From an uncultured Eubacteriales bacterium (GTDB lineage Bacteria; Bacillota; Clostridia; Oscillospirales; CAG-272): a DNA stretch of 5,578 bases. Numbering within the stretch: the stretch's first letter is position 1; each line of letters starts with the position of its first letter. The stretch is taken from positions 1 to 5,578 of the forward strand of contig CAKRWK010000091.1 of NCBI GenBank assembly GCA_934417455.1, in the 5' to 3' direction. A program made the translations under genes and the position numbers. Below, piece by piece: positions 1-5,578 of the stretch. The notes under the pieces were generated by a model. The model was not told the origin of the DNA and ran no database searches. It was given only the letters and a program-made list of their open reading frames with translations.

Positions 1-155
1 CCGTAGTTTGCGAGAGAGACCGATACGTTTGCCTCACCTCCGCCGTAGACGACGCCGAACTTGTCCGCCTGTGTGACGATGAGATAAAAAACGACGGCGA
101 CCTGTCCTCTCTGGAAGCACAGGTTGACCGCATCTGCAGAAAAATTTCGGAATAA
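1..155 (+). CDS. 3' end of an unidentified protein-coding gene
   Basis: A reading frame (codons beginning at base 3) enters from the left edge and runs 50 codons to a TAA at 153-155. The other two forward frames hit stops (TAG at 4-6; TGA near 75-77), so this is the most credible coding frame. The visible C-terminus is acidic and charged, rich in Asp, Glu and Arg, contains three Cys, and ends in ...VDRICRKISE. It has no membrane segment and looks like a soluble helical tail. I do not recognise the family from this fragment and assign no function. The stop lies 16 nt before the apeA start, with the apeA Shine-Dalgarno site in the gap, so it is probably the upstream member of the same transcription unit. 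The main uncertainty is that only the last 50 residues are visible. Confidence 0.6.
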   Translation, partial: VVCERDRYVCLTSAVDDAELVRLCDDEIKNDGDLSSLEAQVDRICRKISE

Positions 156-157
156 AC

Positions 158-162
158 GGAGG
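158..162 (+). promoter_or_regulatory. Shine-Dalgarno site of apeA
   Basis: GGAGG sits 9 nt before the ATG at 172. It decides the start of the aminopeptidase: an in-frame TTG at 124 would add 16 residues, but it lies inside the upstream coding frame and has no comparable site in front of it. Confidence 0.8.
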
Positions 163-171
163 TTAAATACC

Positions 172-1575
172 ATGGCAGAAGAAAAAAGCGTCGGCAAACT
201 TGCCGAGGAAAAACTGGTGTACAAAAAAAGGAACGTGTATGAACACGCCACGGCAGAGGATATGGCCCGCATGTTTGATTATGCGGATGGATACAAGAAA
301 TTTCTTGATGTCGCCAAAACGGAAAGAGAAGCCGTGACCGTTGCCGTCGATATGGCAAAAAAAGCCGGATACACCGAATACAGACTCGGTGATAAACTGA
401 AAGCCGGCGACAAAAGATACTATAATAACCACGACAAGAGCATTATCCTGTTCCGTGTCGGACACGACGACATTGAAAAGGAAGGAGCCCGTATCATTGC
501 CGCGCATATCGACAACCCGCGTCTGGATCTGAAGCAGGTGCCTCTGTACGAAGAAGCCGGCATGGGCTTCCTTAAAACGCACTATTACGGCGGTATCAAA
601 AAGTATCAGTGGACGGCTATGCCGCTCGCCCTGCACGGCGTTGTGGTTCTGGCCGACGGTACGACCGTGCGTGTGACGGTCGGGGAAGATGAAGGTGACC
701 CTGTCTTTTACATCAACGACCTTCTGCCGCACCTTGCCGCCAAACAGTCGTCCGAACCGCTCGGACAGGCCATCCGCGGCGAGACGCTGAACATTCTTGT
801 CGGCGGCATTCCGTACAATGATGAGGACGTCAGCGATAAAATCAAGCTGAATGTACTGTCTATCCTCAACGAGAAATACGGCATGACGGAAGAAGATTTC
901 ATGAGTGCGGAACTTTGTCTCGTGCCCGCCTTTAAGGCGAGGGACATCGGTTTTGACCGCGCGTTTGTCGGTGGCTACGGTCATGACGACCGCGTCTGCT
1001 CCTATCCCGCGCTGACGGCGCTTCTTTCCTCGGAAGATACCGACCGTACCGTGATTGTTGCACTGGCGGACAAAGAGGAAATCGGTTCCGAGGGAGTCAC
1101 GGGTATGCAGGCCGATATTCTGATTGATATTCTCGAAGAAATTGCCGTCTCTCTCGGCAAAAATCCGAGAGCCGCACGTACGGCATCCAAATGTCTGAGT
1201 GCCGATGTAACGGCCGCGTACGACCCGAATTTTGCCGAAGTATACGAAAAGAGAAACAGTTCGCTTGTTTCCTGCGGCACGGCTCTGTGCAAATTTACCG
1301 GTGCCCGCGGAAAATCCGGTAGCAGCGATGCCTCTGCCGAATTTGTCGGCTTTGTGCGCCGCATTTTTGCGGATGCCGGCGTGGCATGGCAGACGGCGGA
1401 ACTCGGCCGTGTGGACGAGGGCGGCGGAGGAACCGTTGCGAAATATATTGCCAACCATAACATCGAAACAGTGGATATCGGTGTGCCTGTGATTTCCATG
1501 CACGCACCGTATGAGGTCATTTCCAAAGCCGACCTGTATGCTACCTATGAAGCGTTTGTCGCCTTCATCCGATGA
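172..1575 (+). CDS. apeA: M18 family zinc aminopeptidase
   Basis: Predicted cytosolic metallo-aminopeptidase of peptidase family M18 (aspartyl aminopeptidase/aminopeptidase I group), which removes N-terminal residues from peptides and uses two metal ions. From the ATG at 172 it is 467 residues, normal for the bacterial apeA group, with no signal peptide. By comparison with characterised M18 enzymes, the active-site residues are all visible: His112 and Asp114 in AHIDNPRLDLK, bridging Asp272 in GGYGHDDRVC, catalytic Glu302 and metal-binding Glu303 in DKEEIGSEG, Asp345 in SADVTAAYDPNF, and His444 in SMHAPYEV. The clade-typical GARGKSGSSDASAEF segment is also present. Nothing looks truncated, so it should be active. 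The natural substrate preference cannot be read from sequence. Its TGA overlaps the prfA ATG (ATGA, 1572-1575), so the two are probably translationally coupled. The family call is very secure; the choice of apeA over another M18 name is less so. Confidence 0.93.
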   Translation: MAEEKSVGKLAEEKLVYKKRNVYEHATAEDMARMFDYADGYKKFLDVAKTEREAVTVAVDMAKKAGYTEYRLGDKLKAGDKRYYNNHDKSIILFRVGHDDIEKEGARIIAAHIDNPRLDLKQVPLYEEAGMGFLKTHYYGGIKKYQWTAMPLALHGVVVLADGTTVRVTVGEDEGDPVFYINDLLPHLAAKQSSEPLGQAIRGETLNILVGGIPYNDEDVSDKIKLNVLSILNEKYGMTEEDFMSAELCLVPAFKARDIGFDRAFVGGYGHDDRVCSYPALTALLSSEDTDRTVIVALADKEEIGSEGVTGMQADILIDILEEIAVSLGKNPRAARTASKCLSADVTAAYDPNFAEVYEKRNSSLVSCGTALCKFTGARGKSGSSDASAEFVGFVRRIFADAGVAWQTAELGRVDEGGGGTVAKYIANHNIETVDIGVPVISMHAPYEVISKADLYATYEAFVAFIR

Positions 1576-2657
1576 ATTTTGAAAAAGAACTCGGCAGAAT
1601 GGCAGACCGTTACCGTGAAATCGAACGGTCCGTCACGCTGCTGGAAATCATCGCCGACATGCCGCGTTATACGGCGCTGATGAAAGAATATAAAAAACTG
1701 ACACCGCTCCATGACGCATACGTTGCGTATACGGCGGCAAAAAAATCCCTGCACGAAGCCGAAGATGTTCTGAAAGACCCGTCGGCCGACGGCGAACTTA
1801 CCGCTTTGGCCGCCGAAGAGCGGAACAGAAGTCTCGGAGAACTGCAGGTGCGGGAAGAAGAAATCCGCATTCTCCTTCTTCCGCACGACCCGGAGGACGA
1901 CCGTAACGTTGTCATGGAAATCCGGCAGGGCACGGGCGGAGAAGAAGCGGCACTGTTTGCAGCCGACCTTTTCCGCATGTACAGCATGTATATGGCTGCG
2001 CACGGATTTTCCGTGCATGTGACAGGTTCGACGCCGACGGAACTCGGCGGATATAAGGACATTACCTTTACCGTCGGCGCCGAGGGAGCTTATGCGCGCG
2101 TCAAATACGAAAGCGGCGTACATCGCGTTCAGCGCATTCCGAAAACGGAATCGGGCGGACGTATACAGACGTCGGCCGTCACGGTGGCGGTGTTGCCGGA
2201 AGTCGAGGACGTGGAGGTGCATATTTCGCCATCCGATGTCGTTTTTGAGACCTGTAAATCCAGCGGCGCCGGCGGTCAGCATATCAACAAAACGGAATCG
2301 GCCGTGCGACTGACGCACAAACCGAGCGGACTTGTGGTGGAGTGTGACAGTGAGCGCAGCCAACTGCAGAACCGCGAAACGGCCATGCGCATTCTTCGCG
2401 CGCGTCTCTTTGCCGCGGAGGAGAAAAAACGTGACGATGCCATCGCTTCCTCGCGCAAAGCGCAGGTCGGCGGCGGTGACAGGAGCGAAAAAATCCGGAC
2501 ATACAATTATCCGCAGTCTCGCGTGACCGACCATCGTATAGGAAAGACACTGTATTCGCTCGACCGCTTTATGAACGGGGATATGGACGAGATGCTTTCC
2601 GCGCTTGCGGCCGCGGAAATCGCGGAAAAACTGAAGGGACAAACGGATGACAACTGA
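1572..2657 (+). CDS. prfA: peptide chain release factor 1 (RF1)
   Basis: RF1 recognises UAA and UAG in the ribosomal A site and triggers hydrolysis of the finished peptide from P-site tRNA. The protein is 361 residues, the usual RF1 length. It has the N-terminal helical domain (about 1-100), then GTGGEEAALFAADLF (120-134), then the codon-reading loop HRVQRIPKTESGGRIQT. In that loop the tripeptide P190-K191-T192 is the RF1-type PxT; RF2 would have SPF. The catalytic loop SSGAGGQHINKTES has the universal GGQ at 234-236, with Gln236 the residue methylated by PrmC in other bacteria. The C-terminal ...YNYPQSRVTDHRIG is also family-typical, and nothing is missing. No clear Shine-Dalgarno precedes the start, which overlaps the apeA stop by 4 nt, so initiation probably depends on coupling. 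The 3' end overlaps the start of the sua5 frame by 11 nt. No prmC gene follows directly. Confidence 0.97.
   Translation: MNFEKELGRMADRYREIERSVTLLEIIADMPRYTALMKEYKKLTPLHDAYVAYTAAKKSLHEAEDVLKDPSADGELTALAAEERNRSLGELQVREEEIRILLLPHDPEDDRNVVMEIRQGTGGEEAALFAADLFRMYSMYMAAHGFSVHVTGSTPTELGGYKDITFTVGAEGAYARVKYESGVHRVQRIPKTESGGRIQTSAVTVAVLPEVEDVEVHISPSDVVFETCKSSGAGGQHINKTESAVRLTHKPSGLVVECDSERSQLQNRETAMRILRARLFAAEEKKRDDAIASSRKAQVGGGDRSEKIRTYNYPQSRVTDHRIGKTLYSLDRFMNGDMDEMLSALAAAEIAEKLKGQTDDN
2634..2639 (+). promoter_or_regulatory. Shine-Dalgarno site of the sua5 locus
   Basis: AAGGGA lies inside the end of prfA, 7 nt before the ATG at 2647. It resembles the site used by the topoisomerase gene downstream. 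It shows that the true sua5 start is at 2647, ahead of the internal stop, rather than at a later codon. Confidence 0.7.
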
Positions 2658-2788
2658 AATTGTGACTGTGAGAGCGCTTGACGCCGTTGCCGACGGGAAT
2701 ATCCGTCGCGCTGCCGGTATTATCCGTCGGGGCGGTACGGTTGTTTTCCCTACGGAAACGGTGTACGGTCTGGGCGCGGATTCAACGA

Positions 2789-2803
2789 GCGCCGAAGCGG
2801 CGT
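2789..2803 (+). other. short GC-rich hairpin ending at the internal stop
   Basis: CGCCG (2790-2794) and CGGCG (2798-2802) are perfect inverted repeats around the 3-nt loop AAG, with a possible G-U pair between 2789 and 2803. The 3' arm ends at the T of the internal TAA and is followed by AAAAAAT. A competing stem is possible between GGCGC (2773-2777) and GCGCC (2789-2793). The A-run is on the wrong side for a rho-independent terminator on either strand, so I assign no function. The pairing is directly visible; its relevance is not established. Confidence 0.4.
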
Positions 2804-2805
2804 AA
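2803..2805 (+). other. premature in-frame TAA at sua5 codon 53
   Basis: The codons around it read GCC GAA GCG GCG TAA AAA ATA TAC AAG GCG AAT GGA CGT. The conserved family pattern around this point supports AAA (Lys) as the most likely ancestral codon, which would need one A-to-T change at 2803. The protein similarity resumes at the very next codon in the same frame, so no insertion or deletion is involved. Confidence 0.9.
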
Positions 2806-3722
2806 AAAATATACAAGGCGAATGGACGTCCGTCCGACAACCCCCTGATTATACATATTGCCGCACCGGAAGATGCGGCAAAATATGCGTTTACCGATGA
2901 AACGTACGAAAAGTTGGCACGCACATTTATGCCCGGACCGTTGACGGTGATTTTACCGTCCCGTCCTGTCATTCCGCCCCAAACACGCGGCGGTCTGCCC
3001 ACCGTGGCTGTCCGCTGTCCTTCCGACCCGATAGCCCATCGGCTGATAGAATACAGCGGCGTACCGATTGCGGCGCCATCTGCCAATCTCTCGGGGGCAC
3101 CGTCACCGACGCATGCGGCGCATGTCGTAGACGACATGAACGGACGCGTCGATATGATTATCGACGGCGGCGATTCGGCATTCGGATTGGAATCCACCAT
3201 TGTCAAAGTAGAAGACGACGGTTCGCTGATTCTTCTTCGGCCTGGCAAAATTACCTTGGAAGACTTACGTTGCGTGGTCGGTCGTGTGTCCGTATCGGAC
3301 GCGGTGACGGGCGCACTGAAACCGGGGGAAAAAGTCCTTTCGCCCGGTATGAAATACAGACATTACGCACCGAAAGCACCGGTGTTTCTTCTTGACGGTA
3401 CACCGGAGGAAAAAATCCGCTATATAAGCGGACAGGGAACGGAACACATTGCCGTTTTGGCCTACAGGGAAGAGGCGGCGGATTTTCATACGGCCCTGCC
3501 GGAGGTCACCGTCTATGATTTCGGTTCACGGGCGGATACGGCCATGCAGGCGCATACGCTTTTCTATCTCCTCAGAGAAGCGGACAAATGTGACTTTTGT
3601 GCCATTTACGCACCCTTGCCGGATAAAGACGGCATCGGACTGGCACTTTACAATCGCATGATCCGGGCGGCTGCCTACCAGATTGTGCGACTTCACGGAT
3701 AAGACAAAAACGGGAATTCACG

Positions 3723-3729
3723 AAAGGGA
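3723..3729 (+). promoter_or_regulatory. Shine-Dalgarno site of the topoisomerase gene
   Basis: AAAGGGA lies 9 nt before the ATG at 3739, in the 36-nt gap after sua5. The gap holds no inverted repeat with a T-run, so I see no terminator, and no convincing -35/-10 pair. The gene therefore probably continues the upstream transcription unit while starting translation independently. Confidence 0.75.
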
Positions 3730-3738
3730 CAACAGCAC

Positions 3739-5578
3739 ATGGCAAGAAAAAAGACAAAAATTCAGCCGGAAGATTTCAGAGAAAACGAATCGGAGCCGAT
3801 GATACAGCCCATTACGGAGACTCTCGAGAAAAACTATATGCCGTATGCCATGAGCGTTATCGTTTCCCGCGCTCTGCCGGAAATTGACGGCTTCAAACCA
3901 TCGCACCGCAAACTTCTTTATACCATGTACAAGATGGGACTACTGAACGGGCCGAAAGTGAAAAGCGCCAATATTGTCGGTCAGACCATGCATCTGAATC
4001 CGCACGGCGACTCTTCCATTTACGAAACCATGGTGCGACTGACCCGTGCCAACGAAGCGCTTCTGCATCCGTTCATTGACTCGAAGGGGTCGTTCGGAAA
4101 GCAGTATTCCCGTGATATGGCCTATGCGGCTTCCCGTTATACGGAAGCCAAACTTGACCCGTTCTGCCAGGAATTATTCAGCGGAATTGATAAAGATGCC
4201 GTTGATTTTGTTCCGAACTATGACAATACGACCAAAGAACCCGTTTTGTTTCCGACCACGTTTCCGAACATTCTCGTTTCTCCGAACCTCGGTATTGCCG
4301 TCGGTATGATGTGCTCCATCTGTTCTTTCAACCTCGGTGAAGTATGTGACGGAACCATCGCACTCCTGAAAAATCCAAACACGACGACGGACCGCCTTCT
4401 TGACCTTATCAAGGCCCCGGATTTTCCGGGCGGCGCACAGATTCTGTACGATCGGGAGGCAATGAAAAAAATTTACGAAACCGGTGTGGGCAGTATCCGC
4501 GTCCGTGCAAAATACAAATACGTCAAGGAACAGAATTGCATTGATATTCTCGAAATCCCGTACAGTTCCTGCATTGAAATCATTATGAAAAAAATCACGG
4601 AACTTGTCAAAACCGGTAAAGTCAAAGAGATAACTGACGTCCGTGATGCCATTGACCTCAACGGTTTCAAACTGACCGTTGACCTGCGGCGCGATGCCGA
4701 CCCGGAACACGTGATGAAAAAACTGTTTTCCACCACGGAACTCGAACGCAACGAGGACTGCAACTTCAATATACTGATTGACGGAACGCCACACCAACTC
4801 GGCGTCAAAAGCATTCTGCTTGAATGGATTCGTTTCCGTTCGCAGTGCCTGACACGGGAACTTCGTTTTGAACTTCAGAAAAAGCAGGACAAACTGCATC
4901 TTCTGAACGGTCTTGGCGCCATTTTGCTTGACATTGACAAGGCCATTCGCATTATCCGTAGCACGGAAAAAGAGAGCGATGTTGTTCCCAACCTTGCCAA
5001 AGGATTTTCCCTGACAACGGTGCAGGCAGAGTACATCGCGGAAATCAAACTCCGCAATCTTAACCGCGAATACATCCTCAACCGTATCAAAGAAATCGAA
5101 GGGCTGAAAGCGGCCATCAAAGAAATTGAAGATATCCTGCGCGATGAGTTGAAACTGAAAGCCAAAATCATAGAACAGTTGAAAGCCATCAAAGAAAAGT
5201 ACGGAAAACCGCGTAAAACGGAAATCCTTTATGATGCGCAGGCACTGACAGGTGCCGATACGGAAGAACTTTTCTTCCAGGACTATGCCTGCCGCCTTGT
5301 CCTGACGCACGGCGGGTATTTCAAAAAACTGTCGGCACAGGCCATGAAAGGCACCGACGAGCAGAAACTCAAGGAAGGCGACTTTGTCGTATATGAAGAG
5401 GATACGGACAACCGCGGGGAAGTTCTGTTCTTCACCGACAAGGGGCAGATTTACCGCGCCAGAACCGCAGTTTTCGACCTTTCCAAGAAGAGCCAGATGG
5501 GCGACTATATTCCCACAAAACTGGATATGGACGACGATGAACATGTCATCGGCGGTCAGGTCATACATGACCTTGTCC
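3739..5578 (+). CDS. parC: type IIA DNA topoisomerase subunit A, ParC-like (3' end outside window)
   Basis: DNA-breaking/rejoining subunit of an ATP-dependent type IIA topoisomerase, working as a heterotetramer with a GyrB/ParE-type ATPase. About 613 codons are visible with no internal stop; the right edge cuts the gene. The start PMIQPITETLEKNYMPYAMSVIVSRALPEIDG is split across two hallmark segments of the family: the N-terminal arm and the SxIxxRALPxxxDG block. Arg133 and catalytic Tyr134 are in AASRYTEAKL, and Ile186 in GIAVGM matches the DNA-intercalating isoleucine. The helix around NPHGDSSIYE has Ser92 and Glu96 at the two main quinolone-contact positions, the usual wild-type ParC pair. 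Long charged helices at about 370-395 and 435-490 fit the coiled-coil arm. From about 515 (RLVLTHGGYFKKLS) a beta-pinwheel C-terminal domain begins. The visible part has no GyrA box (QRRGGKG-type), favouring a topoisomerase IV or divergent class over gyrase. The family is certain; parC versus a gyrA paralogue is less so. Confidence 0.9.
   Translation, partial: MARKKTKIQPEDFRENESEPMIQPITETLEKNYMPYAMSVIVSRALPEIDGFKPSHRKLLYTMYKMGLLNGPKVKSANIVGQTMHLNPHGDSSIYETMVRLTRANEALLHPFIDSKGSFGKQYSRDMAYAASRYTEAKLDPFCQELFSGIDKDAVDFVPNYDNTTKEPVLFPTTFPNILVSPNLGIAVGMMCSICSFNLGEVCDGTIALLKNPNTTTDRLLDLIKAPDFPGGAQILYDREAMKKIYETGVGSIRVRAKYKYVKEQNCIDILEIPYSSCIEIIMKKITELVKTGKVKEITDVRDAIDLNGFKLTVDLRRDADPEHVMKKLFSTTELERNEDCNFNILIDGTPHQLGVKSILLEWIRFRSQCLTRELRFELQKKQDKLHLLNGLGAILLDIDKAIRIIRSTEKESDVVPNLAKGFSLTTVQAEYIAEIKLRNLNREYILNRIKEIEGLKAAIKEIEDILRDELKLKAKIIEQLKAIKEKYGKPRKTEILYDAQALTGADTEELFFQDYACRLVLTHGGYFKKLSAQAMKGTDEQKLKEGDFVVYEEDTDNRGEVLFFTDKGQIYRARTAVFDLSKKSQMGDYIPTKLDMDDDEHVIGGQVIHDLV

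Larger units (their letters stand above)
2647..3702 (+). pseudogene. sua5: Sua5/YwlC threonylcarbamoyl-AMP synthase, interrupted by in-frame TAA
   Basis: Intact Sua5 makes threonylcarbamoyl-AMP from threonine, bicarbonate and ATP for t6A37 modification of tRNAs reading ANN codons. Read through, the frame spans 351 codons plus stop, matching two-domain Sua5 proteins such as B. subtilis YwlC (about 346 aa). The YrdC-like domain (about 15-205) shows VVFPTETVYGLGAD (33-46), GRPSDNPLIIHI, MPGPLTVILP, the SxN motif at 145-147 (APSANLSG), and FGLESTI. The linker SPGMKYRHYAP (232-242) leads to a C-terminal Sua5 domain ending DGIGLALYNRMIRAA. Codon 53 is TAA (2803-2805) where relatives usually have Lys (AVKKIYEAKGRP pattern). 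The frame is the same on both sides, so this is a nonsense change, not a frameshift. Residue 59 is Asn where the KxR motif has Lys. As written, only a 52-residue peptide is made from the normal start. A downstream fragment could start at TTG 2914 or ATG 2929, but would lack the ATP/threonine-site region and has no ribosome site. It may instead be a sequencing error in a functional gene. Confidence 0.88.

Noticed and set aside
124..171. Upstream in-frame TTG as the aminopeptidase start
   Set aside because: It overlaps the preceding coding frame and lacks a ribosome site, whereas ATG 172 has GGAGG 9 nt upstream and gives a family-like N-terminus.
163..1503. A long minus-strand open frame (446 codons) opposite apeA
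   Set aside because: It is antisense to a gene with complete M18 active-site motifs, shows no recognisable family, and arises from codon bias of the real frame.
2607..2616. GCGGCCGC/CCGCGG palindrome near the end of prfA
   Set aside because: It simply encodes an Ala-Ala-Ala-Glu stretch of RF1 in GC-rich codons; there is no sign of a binding or attachment site.
2803..2805. Reassignment of UAA to an amino acid in this organism
   Set aside because: TAA is used as the ordinary terminator of the first partial gene (153-155) and of the sua5 frame (3700-3702), and a complete RF1 is encoded here.
2803..2809. Frameshift or A-run slippage as the cause of the sua5 interruption
   Set aside because: Homology is in the same frame immediately before and after the TAA, so a one- or two-base shift cannot explain or bypass it.
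1545..3248. A 567-codon minus-strand open frame across prfA and the first half of sua5
   Set aside because: Its length is striking, but it lies opposite two clearly recognised genes, has a low-complexity basic/Phe-rich composition typical of shadow frames, and has no family motifs.
2914..3702. A separate functional gene starting at TTG 2914
   Set aside because: There is no Shine-Dalgarno site, and the start falls in the middle of the YrdC domain; it is the remainder of the interrupted sua5 frame.
3703..3738. Possible terminator or promoter between sua5 and the topoisomerase gene
   Set aside because: The 36-nt gap has no stem followed by a T-run and no convincing promoter boxes; only the ribosome-binding site is supported.
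4174..5568. A 464-codon minus-strand open frame opposite the topoisomerase gene
   Set aside because: The + strand encodes unmistakable GyrA/ParC sequence throughout; the reverse frame is Phe/Asp-rich shadow sequence without recognisable domains.

Overview
The window is a compact stretch of bacterial chromosome in which every gene lies on the + strand. From left to right it holds the tail of an unidentified gene, an M18 metallo-aminopeptidase (apeA), peptide chain release factor 1 (prfA), a Sua5-type threonylcarbamoyl-AMP synthase gene broken by an in-frame TAA, and the first ~613 codons of a type IIA topoisomerase A subunit (ParC/GyrA-like) that runs off the right edge. The gene families, the full-length two-domain Sua5, the divergent ParC-like protein and the moderate GC content (by eye) suggest a Bacillota (Firmicutes) member, perhaps a Negativicute or Clostridium relative. 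The taxonomic guess is weak because there is no rRNA or other decisive marker.

Layout. The gaps are 16 nt (156-171) before apeA and 36 nt (3703-3738) before the topoisomerase gene. apeA/prfA overlap by 4 nt (ATGA) and prfA/sua5 overlap by 11 nt. No terminator or promoter is evident, and no gene-free stretch approaches 300 bases. This looks like part of one polycistronic unit with translational coupling, entered from outside the window on the left. Three of the four later genes have a purine-rich Shine-Dalgarno site 7-9 nt before ATG; prfA has none and probably depends on coupling.

How the genes relate. prfA (termination at UAA/UAG) and sua5 (first step of t6A modification of ANN-decoding tRNAs) are both translation-fidelity genes and are commonly neighbours in Bacillota, usually with prmC between them; prmC is missing here. 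apeA (peptide turnover) and the topoisomerase subunit (chromosome decatenation/supercoiling) are housekeeping genes without an obvious pathway link to the others.

The one real anomaly is the sua5 locus. The reading frame is continuous from an ATG with a good ribosome site at 2647 to the TAA at 3700-3702, with Sua5-family motifs along its whole length, except for a TAA at codon 53 (2803-2805). Six codons later the lysine of the family KxR motif is read as asparagine. The two changes lie within 21 bases in an otherwise well-conserved gene, and a short GC-rich hairpin abuts the stop. The likely explanations are a recent pseudogene, a population variant or a sequencing/assembly error; programmed readthrough is a speculative alternative. 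I see no mobile element, CRISPR array, RNA gene or clearly novel system in this window.
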